From Scytonema sp. RU_4_4 (GTDB lineage: Bacteria; Cyanobacteriota; Cyanobacteriia; Cyanobacteriales; Nostocaceae): a stretch of DNA of 38,125 nt. Below, piece after piece: positions 8,338 through 17,366 of the stretch. The stretch's first letter is position 1. Each line of letters opens with the position of its first letter. Where the stretch lies: contig JAAUSC010000050.1 in NCBI GenBank assembly GCA_012031965.1, positions 1 through 38,125 of the forward strand, written 5' to 3'. The notes under the pieces are model-generated. The model saw only the letters and a program-made list of their open reading frames with translations, had not been told where the DNA came from and made no database searches. The position numbers were made by a program, and so were the translations under genes.

Positions 8338-10107
8338 ATGCAATTAAAAGATTCTGTACGCCGAACAAAAATTGTCGCCACAATTGGTCCTGCAACCAGT
8401 AGCCCAGAAACGCTCAAAGCTCTTATTGAAGCTGGCGCAACAACACTGCGGCTAAACTTTTCTCACGGGACTCATGCTGACCATCAGCGTAATATTCGTC
8501 TCATTCGGCAAACCGCCTTTGAACTGAATCAACCAGTCGCCATCCTGCAAGACTTGCAAGGACCTAAGATTCGCTTGGGAAAGTTTGACAACGGATCTAT
8601 TGTCGTGGTCAAAGGCGATCGCTTCACCTTAACCAATCGTCCAGTTATTGGTACACAGGACATTAGCTGCGTCACGTACGATTATTTGGCAGAAGAAGTC
8701 CCTGTAGGAGCAAGAATTCTCCTTGATGATGGACGTGTAGAAATGGTCGTAGAGGAGATTAACCGCGAAAAAGGAGACTTGCACTGTCGCGTTACCGTAG
8801 GAGGAACGCTTTCAAACAATAAAGGCGTGAACTTTCCAGGCGTTTACCTCTCTGTGAAAGCAATGACTGAAAAAGACCGAGAAGATCTTATGTTCGGTCT
8901 CGATCAGGGTGTGGACTGGGTTGCACTTTCCTTTGTCCGCAACCCCCAAGACATGATAGAAATTAAAGAACTTATTTCCAGTACGGGTAAAGACATACCA
9001 GTCATTGCCAAAATTGAGAAGCACGAAGCCATAGAACAAATGGAAGCTGTTCTGGCTTTGTGTGATGGTGTTATGGTGGCAAGAGGCGACTTGGGCGTGG
9101 AATTACCAGCAGAGGATGTCCCGATACTACAAAAGCGGCTCATTGCAACCGCCAACCGCTTGGGAATTCCCATTATCACCGCCACCCAGATGTTAGACAG
9201 CATGGTTAACAACCCCCGTCCGACTCGCGCTGAAGTGTCCGATGTGGCAAATGCGATTTTAGACGGTACAGATGCGGTTATGCTCTCGAATGAAACTGCT
9301 GTCGGTAAATACCCTGTGGAAGCTGTAGCAACGATGGCACGAATTGCTGAACGTATGGAACAACAGGTGGAGCTTCACACAAACGCTAACCAGGTAAGAG
9401 ACACCAAACATTCCATTCCTAATGCTATCAGTCAAGCTGTCGGTCAAATTGCAGAACAGCTAGGAGCAGCAGCAATTATGACCTTAACGCAAACAGGCGC
9501 GACAGCACGGAATGTCTCCAAGTTTCGTCCCAAAACACCTATTCTAGCAGTGACACCTCACGTGAATGTCGCACGACAGTTGCAACTTGTGTGGGGAGTC
9601 AAACCGTTGTTGATGTTAGAACTTCCTTCCACTGGTCAGACATTCCAAGCAGCTATTAACGTGGCTCAAGAAAGAGAACTCTTGTCTGAAGGGGATTTGG
9701 TTGTGATGACTGCTGGGACTCTCCAAGGGATTTCCGGGTCAACAGATTTGATTAAAGTTGAAGTTGTGACGGCGGTACTCGGTCAGGGAATTGGACTGGG
9801 ACAAGGTTCTGTCAGTGGTCGCGCACGAGTCGTACAGACTGGTACAGATGCTAGTAACTTTAATTACGGAGATATTTTAGTTGCTCAAGGTACGAGTGCT
9901 GATTTTGTTGAGGCAATTCGCAAAGCTGGTGGTATTATTACTGAAGAAGAAAGTCTTAGTAGTCATGCAGCCGTGATTGGCTTGCGTCTTGGTGTACCAG
10001 TTATTGTCGGTGTGAAAAAGGCAACTCAAGTGATTCGGGATGGGGCAATTTTAACAATGGATATGCAACGCGGTTTGATTTACTCTGGCGCAGTGGGAAC
10101 ACCTTAA
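8338..10107 (+). CDS. pyk: Pyruvate kinase with C-terminal PEP-utilizer-like mobile domain
   Basis: 589 residues. It converts phosphoenolpyruvate and ADP to pyruvate and ATP. Signatures in order are RRTKIVATIGPAT (substrate-binding start), RLNFSHGTH, ILQDLQGPKIRLG, DDGRVEM in the B domain, VIAKIEKHEAIEQM with the catalytic Lys, GVMVARGDLGVE, ATQMLDSM and the GTDAVMLSNETAVGKYP stretch. About 110 extra residues follow the usual 470-480: GQGSVSGRARVV, then DILVAQGTSADFVEAI and the ESLSSHAAVIG motif, resembling the phosphohistidine domain of PEP-utilizing enzymes. This longer form is common in cyanobacteria and some Firmicutes. Monocistronic, ending in front of heptamer repeats and a terminator hairpin. 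Confidence 0.95.
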   Translation: MQLKDSVRRTKIVATIGPATSSPETLKALIEAGATTLRLNFSHGTHADHQRNIRLIRQTAFELNQPVAILQDLQGPKIRLGKFDNGSIVVVKGDRFTLTNRPVIGTQDISCVTYDYLAEEVPVGARILLDDGRVEMVVEEINREKGDLHCRVTVGGTLSNNKGVNFPGVYLSVKAMTEKDREDLMFGLDQGVDWVALSFVRNPQDMIEIKELISSTGKDIPVIAKIEKHEAIEQMEAVLALCDGVMVARGDLGVELPAEDVPILQKRLIATANRLGIPIITATQMLDSMVNNPRPTRAEVSDVANAILDGTDAVMLSNETAVGKYPVEAVATMARIAERMEQQVELHTNANQVRDTKHSIPNAISQAVGQIAEQLGAAAIMTLTQTGATARNVSKFRPKTPILAVTPHVNVARQLQLVWGVKPLLMLELPSTGQTFQAAINVAQERELLSEGDLVVMTAGTLQGISGSTDLIKVEVVTAVLGQGIGLGQGSVSGRARVVQTGTDASNFNYGDILVAQGTSADFVEAIRKAGGIITEEESLSSHAAVIGLRLGVPVIVGVKKATQVIRDGAILTMDMQRGLIYSGAVGTP

Positions 10108-10108
10108 C

Positions 10109-10139
10109 AAGTAAAAAGTAAAAAGTAAAAAGTAAAAAG
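10109..10139 (+). repeat. Short tandem heptamer repeat (AGTAAAA)n
   Basis: Four consecutive copies of AGTAAAA directly follow the pyk stop codon. Such heptameric tandem repeats are common between cyanobacterial genes. Copy number could vary between strains. Confidence 0.8.
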
Positions 10140-10178
10140 AGAATCCCCATAACTATGTACTAGTTGAAAATGGATACG

Positions 10179-10206
10179 CCCCATCTTTCAGCGAAGCAAG
10201 ATGGGG
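10179..10206. terminator. Hairpin between convergent pyk and glycosyltransferase genes
   Basis: CCCCATCTT (10179-10187) and AAGATGGGG (10198-10206) are perfect 9-bp arms around a 10-nt loop. It lies just before the stop of the minus-strand gene, so it can serve both directions. Confidence 0.65.
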
Positions 10207-10210
10207 TACT

Positions 10211-11320
10211 TCACAGGTATTGTTTAAGGACTTCGACGGTAGCAAGTCCTGTTTTTTCCCAACTGAATTGATTTGCCCGACTTATGCTTTGAATCGAAAG
10301 ATGCTGACGCAAGACTGAATCAGTTGCAATTGTTTGCATCGCATGAGTCATTTCCTCAACATTGTAAGGGTTGATGAGGATAGCAGCATCGCCAGCTACT
10401 TCTGGTAAAGACGAGAGCTTGGAGGTTATCACAGGAGTACCACAAGCCATTGCTTCTAGAACTGGGAAACCAAAACCCTCCCAAAGACTGGGAAAGACGA
10501 GGGCGATCGCACAACTCATAATTTTGGGCAATTCGCTGTAAGGAACATAGTTGAGGAATTTGACTTTATCGGTTATCCCCAATTCCTGAACTTGCTTTTG
10601 CAACATAGGAGTAAAGCGTCTATTTTGTGGTCCTGCTAACCACAGTTCATACTCCCCATTGTGAGATAATGCTGCAAAGGCGGTGATAAGTCTGTGCAAG
10701 TTTTTATAGGGGTCATGTCGCCCAATATAAAGAAAATAGGGACATCTTGTGGGGTAGGTATCTTGCTCGCCATTATTTAAATGAAGTGTTAAATGAAGTG
10801 GACGAAAATGATTGGCGTCGTGTGCGAGGGGAATAGGAGTGATTTTACTTGCGCTTATGTGATAGAAGTCGATAATGTCACCTGCTGTAGCGTCAGAGTT
10901 GCAGATAATATGTTCCGCTTGGGTAAGAACTTGAGGAATGTAGTACCGAAAGTAATGCGTAAGTGGTGACAAGAGTTTGGGAAAGCGCAACGGTATCAGA
11001 TCGTGAACCATCACCATCAAGCGACAATCAGTATAAAGGGGCGCTTCTGGAAGTGGAGAAAATATAAGTTGAGATTTCAGTTTTTGATAGATTTTTGGCA
11101 GTTGAAATTGTGTCCATACAAGGCGGTCAAAATGTCCTTTTGTCCCTTGAGCAGGAGTCAGATTATCTGGTATTGAATAACAGTTAAATTCGGGGTAATT
11201 TTGAGCAGCTAATAGGGTTGGATTGAGAGTTTTTAAAAAAGGAAAAAGATTTTTAGCATAGTTGCTTATGCCTGTAGGTTGGGAAAAAACAATGGATAGG
11301 TTAAATAATATTTTGCTCAT
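10211..11320 (-). CDS. Glycosyltransferase family 4 (GT-B)
   Basis: 369 residues from the chosen ATG at 11320; an in-frame ATG eight codons upstream at 11344 would extend further into the preceding gene. The start [12 protein letters not shown] followed by [14 protein letters not shown] is typical of the family N-terminus. The GT4 donor site is clear: [13 protein letters not shown], then [24 protein letters not shown] with the EX7E motif, then [16 protein letters not shown]. It transfers a sugar from a nucleotide-sugar donor, probably in exopolysaccharide or cell-surface glycan synthesis. Acceptor and sugar cannot be read from sequence. It overlaps the 3' end of the Uma2-family gene by about 20 nt. 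Confidence 0.85.
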   Translation of the reverse strand: MSKILFNLSIVFSQPTGISNYAKNLFPFLKTLNPTLLAAQNYPEFNCYSIPDNLTPAQGTKGHFDRLVWTQFQLPKIYQKLKSQLIFSPLPEAPLYTDCRLMVMVHDLIPLRFPKLLSPLTHYFRYYIPQVLTQAEHIICNSDATAGDIIDFYHISASKITPIPLAHDANHFRPLHLTLHLNNGEQDTYPTRCPYFLYIGRHDPYKNLHRLITAFAALSHNGEYELWLAGPQNRRFTPMLQKQVQELGITDKVKFLNYVPYSELPKIMSCAIALVFPSLWEGFGFPVLEAMACGTPVITSKLSSLPEVAGDAAILINPYNVEEMTHAMQTIATDSVLRQHLSIQSISRANQFSWEKTGLATVEVLKQYL

Positions 11321-11897
11321 TTCTATCAAACTGAACCCGTTCATAAATCTGATGGTGCAAAATTTGGCAGTTAGCCGAAATTAGAGTCAAAACTCCATCC
11401 TCAGCATCAGATTCGCTAAATAGCCAGTTACCTTCTGGGGTTTTACTAAACTGCTCAATGTGGATTTGGTATTGGTCAATGAGAACGTATTCTTGAAATT
11501 GAGGAATAGAACGATAGTATGTAAATTTGTCACCTCTATCTCGGCTACTGGTAGATTTAGAGAGAACTTCAAAGATAATACAGGGATTAAGTATAGTGTC
11601 AGTACGTCTTTCCTCAAAAATCGGTGTACCTTTGATAATTAAGACATCTGGATAAGTGTGTTGGCGGTAACGAGGAATCCATAAGCGTAGATCATTAGCG
11701 TAAACATGGAGATCTTGCTCCCTAAGTCCGAGGGTAAGGGCAATTATTAAATTAACAACGATTTGATTATGGTTAATCGAACCACCTGTCATGGGAACAA
11801 TTTCTCCATGACGATATTCGCTTTTGAAGTCGGCGGTTTCCTCAAGTGCAAAATACTCCTCAATTGAGTAAAGACGGGGTGGAATCTGTACAACCAT
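11301..11897 (-). CDS. Uma2-family (DUF820) putative endonuclease
   Basis: 198 residues. Features match the Uma2/DUF820 family, a PD-(D/E)XK nuclease fold greatly expanded in cyanobacteria: YSIEEYFALEE, KSEYRHGEIVPMTGGSINHNQI, LRLWIPRYRQHTYPDVLII (acidic residue), NPCIIFEVLSKSTSSRDRGDKF (Glu and Lys side) and YYRSIPQFQEYVLID. The biological role is not established; mobile-element or restriction-like functions have been suggested. It overlaps the downstream glycosyltransferase, which may be translationally coupled. No link to glycan synthesis is implied beyond position. Confidence 0.85.
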   Translation of the reverse strand: MVVQIPPRLYSIEEYFALEETADFKSEYRHGEIVPMTGGSINHNQIVVNLIIALTLGLREQDLHVYANDLRLWIPRYRQHTYPDVLIIKGTPIFEERRTDTILNPCIIFEVLSKSTSSRDRGDKFTYYRSIPQFQEYVLIDQYQIHIEQFSKTPEGNWLFSESDAEDGVLTLISANCQILHHQIYERVQFDRNEQNII

Positions 11898-11962
11898 AGC
11901 ACGAGCCTGTGAGTTTTTTTAATTCTACGATATAACCTTAGCCTAGCATTGGAGAGAAAGGT

Positions 11963-12808
11963 TTAAGAAAGTGTTCTCTTCCAATACATTAACACGCCAG
12001 CAAATTTGCCAAAGGCTACTTGAGGTTTTACAAAAATCAAAACCAAAGCATAACACATCAACCGAATTAACCTGAGATTAAGAATAAATTTACTTGTATA
12101 TCTATCTAAAGATAATAAATAACCATAAGTACTATTCTTGATTTTCCGAAAAACATATCTGTTCGTAATTGAAGAAGGCTGATGTATGACGCCAAACTGC
12201 TTAGTTACAGCAATGAAATGTCCCTGATTAGCATAGCGTCGGCAAAAGTCAAAATCCTCATAGTAGAGAAAGTAAGCAGGATCAAACTGAGGACACTCAT
12301 CAAAATTCCGAAGATTAATGATAAAGCTACAACCTGTAATCCAATCACAAGCAATGTAATCTGCATCTGTATCGTTCAACAAATCTTGAGTGATAATTGT
12401 TCCTGTTGAGGGAAGAAAGCGACCGCCTGCAAACCAAACTTCACCAGTAGGAGTATGAACAATTGTGCCGAGAATAGAAATTTTGGGATGACCCTCAAAG
12501 AAGGACAGAACTTTATCTATAACATTTTCTACAAAATAAGCATCTGGATTAATTATCCAGACAAATCCTTGAGGAGCTTGGGTATAAATCCATTGAAGCC
12601 CTAAATTGCAACCACCACCAAAGCCGAGATTATTCTCAGCATTAAAGATGAGTACAGATTCATTTTTAAGATGATAGATAGAGTTGTCATCGGGAGAGTT
12701 ATTAATGATGACTACTTTATAATCATGATTTTTATAACTTGGTAGAGTACTAATCAGTTTAGTAATGAGATTTGTGGAATAATAATTAACAACTAAAAAG
12801 TAAATCAT
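11963..12808 (-). CDS. Glycosyltransferase family 2 (rhamnosyltransferase-like)
   Basis: 281 residues. The GT-A fold shows MIYFLVVNYYS, VVIINNSPDD, NNLGFGGGCNLGL, a DxD-like WIINPDAYF, ACDWITGCSFIINLRNF and FFLYYEDFDFCRR-type motif (AYFLYYEDFDFCRRYANQG). This pattern is that of WbbL/RfbN-type transferases that add rhamnose or a similar sugar to surface polysaccharide. The C-terminal 60 residues are basic and hydrophobic (YALVLIFVKPQVAF) and probably contact the membrane. It is 66 bp upstream of the Uma2 gene, on the same strand. Confidence 0.85.
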   Translation of the reverse strand: MIYFLVVNYYSTNLITKLISTLPSYKNHDYKVVIINNSPDDNSIYHLKNESVLIFNAENNLGFGGGCNLGLQWIYTQAPQGFVWIINPDAYFVENVIDKVLSFFEGHPKISILGTIVHTPTGEVWFAGGRFLPSTGTIITQDLLNDTDADYIACDWITGCSFIINLRNFDECPQFDPAYFLYYEDFDFCRRYANQGHFIAVTKQFGVIHQPSSITNRYVFRKIKNSTYGYLLSLDRYTSKFILNLRLIRLMCYALVLIFVKPQVAFGKFAGVLMYWKRTLS

Positions 12809-12915
12809 GTTAGTTCAATTGACAATTAACGACAATCAGATAGTTTTTATAGAATTATGAAACAACAGATGCACACAGATAAATTATCTGCGTCCATCTG
12901 CGTAAGAAAGCGGGA

Positions 12916-12932
12916 AGACGCCTTCGGCGTCT
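12916..12932. repeat. Short hairpin repeat AGACGCC-TTC-GGCGTCT
   Basis: Perfect 7-bp arms with a 3-nt loop. It lies inside a spacer of repeat-like sequence (CAGATAAATTATCTGCGTCC and CATCTGCG) between radC and the glycosyltransferase. The surrounding motifs look like a dispersed cyanobacterial intergenic repeat. Confidence 0.5.
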
Positions 12933-12978
12933 ATATCTGCGGTTCCAAATAGCCTTAAACCAAATTTTTACAACAAAT

Positions 12979-13709
12979 CTAATCCCCCTGCGGACAATCC
13001 TCCCACAATGTTGTGATTTCTCGCAAACTTTGATGATTACCATCGCCTAAAATCAGATGATCCAAAACAGGAATGCCCAAAAATTGCCCTCCTATTAACA
13101 GCTGTCGTGTTAATTCAATATCTTCTTGACTAGGTTCCACATTTCCGGACGGATGATTATGTGCGACTATAACCCGCGTTGCTCCTTGACGAATAACTTC
13201 ACGGAAAATTTCCCGAGGAGGAGCTAAAGTTTCTGTTGCTGTGCCAATAGTAATTACTTGCGTTCCTAGCAGACGATTCTTTACATCCAACAATAACACT
13301 GCGAAACGTTCGTTTTTTGCCACATCAAGTCTTGACTCAAAGCAGCAGCTGCTGCTGCTGGACTATCAATTAACGTGCGTTCTCCTGGGCGCGATTGAAA
13401 GGTTCGTTTCCCCAATTCTATCGCCGCTAATATGCTTGTCGCTTTGGCTGGACCAATACCAGGAATTTGCATCAATTCGGCGGCGCTAACATCTCGCAGA
13501 ACTGCCAAAGGGTCTCGCTGGTGTTTGCTCAGTTCCTGTAAAATATATTGTCCTAGACCCACGGCAGAAAGTTTTCCATGTCCTTGACCGGTGCCTAGCA
13601 GAATTGCTATTAACTCGGCTGTGGCTAAAATTTTAGGACCATGCGTTAATAACCGCTCACGCGGACGCTCAGTCACAGGTATATCGGCAATTCTGAGACA
13701 ATAAGTCAT
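12979..13709 (-). pseudogene. radC: RadC/JAMM-family protein, apparent single-base frameshift
   Basis: The two halves of one gene are in different frames. The N-terminal half (from ATG at 13709, [21 protein letters not shown]) has the helix-hairpin-helix-like [24 protein letters not shown] and runs to [10 protein letters not shown]. The C-terminal half resumes as [19 protein letters not shown] and carries the JAMM metal motif [16 protein letters not shown]. Between them is a run of six A (minus strand; T at 13313-13318). One more A would give a single ~243-codon frame, the usual RadC length. A -1 slip on the A-run would also join them. RadC is a predicted metal-dependent hydrolase once linked to DNA repair; its role is unsettled. 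Sequencing error, real frameshift or slippage cannot be separated here. Confidence 0.85.
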
Positions 13710-13837
13710 AAACGAATACAGAGGAAAAATCATGATATATGGACTTATTCCTAGTTATCCCCTGTAACTCTGAAAACATCTATAGATTTGACAAAATATT
13801 TAATTTTAGAGTCTTTTTTGGTATTTTATCCGGTTTT

Positions 13838-14776
13838 CTACTGATAAATTTGTGTTGCCTTGAGCATATGGTATGTAATTAAGAGTTGGGTGAGAGCAAG
13901 GGGGTAACTCTGGATGGTTTCCCCTGTTGTACCAGCGACTTTGCCTAACTCTGGGTTTCCTTCGCGATCGCATATATTCTTGAGATAGGGCATATCAGCA
14001 CAAATAAACTGTTCTAACTTATTAACCTGTTCTAAAGTGGCATGACCATCTACTTCCAAAACATCAACTGGTTTGCTCATATCTCGATCTAATCCCAAGC
14101 GGATTGCTGACTCAAAACTGCCATCGCCGTAGTTAATAATCTGGGTAAAATCTGGATGAGGAATTGTCGGACGGAGTACCAGACGTACATTTAGGTGTCC
14201 ATTGAGTTGCTCTAAATCCTCACTAGGAGGGTAAAAACTTACCACAATATCTGACCATTGCCTTTGTGGACGGATAAATTGTTCAGAATCTGGCTCACGT
14301 TTTCTAAGTTCCTCAAGCACTTGTTCTTCTGTGTACCCTCGTTTTTGTGTATCCCGCTTGACTTTCCATTGGGCACGTACAGACTCAGGGGGAGCAAGGT
14401 AAACTTTCACATCGTAGGAGTCACGAGCACCACGGGTGGAATAACCCAGTAATCCCTCCACAATCACAAATTTATTTGGCTTCACATAAATTGGTGGCTC
14501 AAAGGTACCAGTTTTGTGGCTGTATACAGGCTTGAGAATTGGCTGTCCTATCCTAAGCAACGACAGGTGTTGCTGCATAATATCGAGATAGTTGCAGTCA
14601 AGATGAAGAGCAGTGATACCAATTTCAGCACGTTGCTGACGGTCGTATTTATGATAATCATCTGTACAAATAACTGTAACATTCTCCGGTCCAAGAACCT
14701 GAGCAATCCCCTTAGTCAGTGTTGTTTTCCCTGCAGCGCTATCACCAACAATACCGAGAACGATAGGACGACTCAT
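13838..14776 (-). CDS. Phosphoribulokinase/uridine kinase-family kinase (divergent PRK paralogue)
   Basis: 312 residues. P-loop GDSAAGKTT at 11-19, VICTDDYHKYDRQQR at 35-49, KPVYSHKTGTFEPPIYVKPNKFVIVEGLLGY, and a C-terminal stretch with VDVLEVDGHAT resembling the LEVDG of phosphoribulokinase. PRK makes ribulose 1,5-bisphosphate from ribulose 5-phosphate. The light-regulated cyanobacterial PRK has a regulatory Cys inside the P-loop (GDSGCGKS) that pairs with a second Cys in VICLDDYH. Here the first is Ala and only the second (Cys37) remains, so thioredoxin control of that type is not expected. It is probably a second, non-Calvin paralogue; the substrate is uncertain. It lies downstream of dhaKL on the same strand, separated by about 280 bp. 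Confidence 0.75.
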   Translation of the reverse strand: MSRPIVLGIVGDSAAGKTTLTKGIAQVLGPENVTVICTDDYHKYDRQQRAEIGITALHLDCNYLDIMQQHLSLLRIGQPILKPVYSHKTGTFEPPIYVKPNKFVIVEGLLGYSTRGARDSYDVKVYLAPPESVRAQWKVKRDTQKRGYTEEQVLEELRKREPDSEQFIRPQRQWSDIVVSFYPPSEDLEQLNGHLNVRLVLRPTIPHPDFTQIINYGDGSFESAIRLGLDRDMSKPVDVLEVDGHATLEQVNKLEQFICADMPYLKNICDREGNPELGKVAGTTGETIQSYPLALTQLLITYHMLKATQIYQ

Positions 14777-15054
14777 AGCTCCCCCTTTGTGAAGGTACAG
14801 TAAAGTTTAATTTGAGATTGTATGTTATTTTACTAATTTTCTAAAAAAATAGAATCTAGCTTCAGAAGAAAATGTTTGCTAATGACCTGATTAAGTGAGG
14901 ACTTTTTGACATGAACATTGAAAATTAAGGTTTTTATCTTTAAAGAGTATGCACATTTTTTTTTGTAAAAAAACAAATACTTTCATAAACACTCTATGCT
15001 ATTTATCAATACACTTTCTCACACAACTTGAAAAATACTGCTTAGCCTTTTGCT

Positions 15055-15693
15055 TTATCCCCTAGAACTTTCTAGCACTATCAACAAACTCTTCAACATC
15101 AAATAAGACGAAGTCGCCCCTGGATCTTGATGTCCTACACTACGTTCTCCCAAATAGCTAGCCCGTCCTTTTTTGGCAACCATCGGTATAGTATCTTTCA
15201 CCCCCTGTTCTGCTGCTGCTACGCTTTGTTGCATTGCTTCTAATGTGCCTTTACCCTCACTTACAGCTTGTTGAAAAGCTGTCACAGATGGGGAAAGCAC
15301 ATCAATCATTGTCTTATCGCCAAGTTGCGCTTTACCACGCCCAAGGACACCATCTAATCCTGCTTTAAACATTCCAAGCATATCCTCGTCAGTGAGTTCT
15401 TGCTTACCAGCTACGGCTGTACTTGCTCGCAGAAATAAAGTTCCATAAAGAGGACCACTAGCACCGCCGATTGAGGAAATTAAGGTCATGCTCACTGCTT
15501 TCAAAATGCTACCGATGTCTTTATCAGCAACAGTTGACAATTGAGCGATCGCCTTTTTGAAACCGCGATGCATATTGATCCCGTGGTCAGCATCTCCTAT
15601 TGCTGCATCTAATTGAGTTAAATAATCTTTATTCTGCTCTATCTGGGCTGCAAATGTTTGCAACCATCGCAAAATCTCCTCTTTTGTCACCAT
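15055..15693 (-). CDS. dhaL: Dihydroxyacetone kinase, nucleotide-binding subunit DhaL
   Basis: 212 residues. All-helical DhaL signatures: AAIGDADHGINMHRGF (Asp residues that bind the Mg-nucleotide), SSIGGASGPLYGTLFLRA, KAGLDGVLGRGKAQLGDKTMID and SVGHQDPGATSSYLML. With DhaK it phosphorylates dihydroxyacetone to the phosphate. The ATG lies 3 nt after the dhaK stop codon, so the two are translationally coupled. No PTS-type DhaM gene is in the window. The phosphoryl donor, ATP or a PTS, cannot be decided from what is visible. Confidence 0.92.
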   Translation of the reverse strand: MVTKEEILRWLQTFAAQIEQNKDYLTQLDAAIGDADHGINMHRGFKKAIAQLSTVADKDIGSILKAVSMTLISSIGGASGPLYGTLFLRASTAVAGKQELTDEDMLGMFKAGLDGVLGRGKAQLGDKTMIDVLSPSVTAFQQAVSEGKGTLEAMQQSVAAAEQGVKDTIPMVAKKGRASYLGERSVGHQDPGATSSYLMLKSLLIVLESSRG

Positions 15694-15696
15694 CTC

Positions 15697-16769
15697 TTAA
15701 ACTCCCCACCGTAGACTCGGTGTCTTCACAGATGCATCCCATAACCGGATGATCTCATCATCCAACTTTAACAGTGTTATCGAGCAACCTTGCATATCCA
15801 AAGAAGTGATGTAAGGACCAATTAGGTTTCGCACAATTTGCAGTCCCTTCTTTTCGGAGATTTCAGCTAGTTTGCGGTAGATGATATAAAGTTCAGAAAG
15901 AGGAGTACCCCCCATACTGTTAACAAAAGCTAATACTTTATCGCCTTGCTGAAAAACCGGATCAATCAATTCCACATCCACCCATTCGCCTTTTTCTTCA
16001 TCCCACTCACGCACTGTGCGGGTGTAGGGTGAATCCTCAATAATTGATAGCGCCAGCATCTCGGTTATCTCATCTGCTGATCTCAGGTTCATGCGTTCCC
16101 GTCCTGGTTCACCGTGAATACCTATGCCCATTTCTATTTCGCGATCGCTAATTCAAAGGTCGGCGTTCCTCTGACAGGTACCGTGCAGGAAGTCAGTGCT
16201 ATCCCCATACTCCGACCATTTTTATTGACATAACGACACAAATCTGCAGTTTTCTGCAAATCATACCCTTGCTGTGCCGCAGCACCACAAATTTTCTCTG
16301 CAAGCACTGTTGTGCCCACACCACGGCGTCCCTGAGTATAGAGGCTATCTTTCACTGCCACATCGTCATCAATCAAAATATTTAATACCCGGATACCCTC
16401 ACTACGGGCTAATTCTGTTGCCATCTCAAAGTTCATCACATCGCCGCTGTAGTTCTTGACGATATAAAGGATACCAGCACCACCATCGACTCTCTTTGCC
16501 GCTGACAACATTTGGTCTGGGGTCGGAGAAGTGAAAACCTCTCCCGGACAGGCAGCATCCAACATTCCCATCCCGACAAACCCAGCGTGCATTGGTTCGT
16601 GACCGCTACCACCACCTGAAATAATTGCTACTTTCCCTTGTATCGGTGCATCGGCTCGATAAACAAAAACAGGCTCATAATTTACTTTAATGAAATCTGG
16701 GTGAGCCGCAGCCATACCCTCTAGAATTTCACGTATAAAGTCTTCCGGTTTATTAATAAGCTTTTTCAT
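15697..16769 (-). pseudogene. dhaK: Dihydroxyacetone kinase substrate-binding subunit DhaK, apparent frameshift
   Basis: Two adjacent frames together make one DhaK. The first, from [11 protein letters not shown] at 16769, carries [44 protein letters not shown] and [15 protein letters not shown], and ends as FELAIAK-stop at 16134. The second starts at ATG 16131 with MGIGIHGEPGRERM, which contains the His that covalently binds dihydroxyacetone. Stop and start are only 2 nt apart (TAGAAATG), so reinitiation is conceivable. Adding one base just before the HIP1 site at 16141-16148 would give one frame reading [19 protein letters not shown], the expected family sequence. A single-base deletion, real or an assembly error, is the simplest explanation. 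If real, the enzyme would be made as two pieces or lost. Confidence 0.85.
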
Positions 16770-16787
16770 AATCTTGTCGTTCCTCAT

Positions 16788-17366
16788 TTAAAAGTTGCTG
16801 AAACCAAGAGTAAAGCACTGTTGCTCCTTCGTTCTTTCTGAGAAAATTGTAAAGTTACGTAAAAGTCAAGGTTTATTGTTAATAAATGTTGCAGGTAGTT
16901 GATCCCCTTGCTAGCGTATGCAAAGACAGTTGTTTCTGGTAGATACTTGTACCTAAAAGAGGTGCCATCAATGTTATACGTCAATCTCGGCTTTTCACTG
17001 ATTCACTGATTCTAGTATTGTGCGAAAGATATTTCTCCGACTGCTTTACACCCATTTTCCCGCAAGATAGCTCAGAAATATCTTTGTTGCTCGTTTGGCT
17101 ACACTAAAGACAACTTGAGACGGTTGCTTAATTCGCTTGACTCTTACGTATTGCCAGTTCAACTCAAGGTTTACTGAAATCTGACTAAATACATACCCAA
17201 AGTTTTTCTCGAAGAATGCGGTAAGACAAGCAAGTTTTCTCAAAAATTTCTTACTGCGAACGGTTCAGTTCAACCAGTTATCAGTTGTCAGTTATCAGTA
17301 CTTGTTGTCATTTGAAATCTTGATAACTGTTCACTGTTCACTGATTTAACTCTTGAGGTTTTAGTG
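16788..17366. promoter_or_regulatory. Divergent dhaK / SDR intergenic region with short repeats
   Basis: About 580 bp with no supportable gene; the two minus-strand frames of about 65 codons inside it have no recognisable content. From about 17270 to 17345 it contains repeated TCAGTTATCAG/TTGTCAGTTATCAG and GTTCACT motifs, a short-repeat type also seen at 20411-20505. Promoters of dhaK and the SDR gene must lie here. Confidence 0.5.

Noticed and set aside
13310-13322. Programmed -1 frameshift signal in radC (A6 run)
   Set aside because: The run is not in the phase of the classical X XXY YYZ heptamer, and three other genes show similar one-base losses; an indel or assembly error is simpler.
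17046-17243. 65-codon minus frame upstream of the SDR gene
   Set aside because: No family pattern and flanked by short repeats; likely chance.
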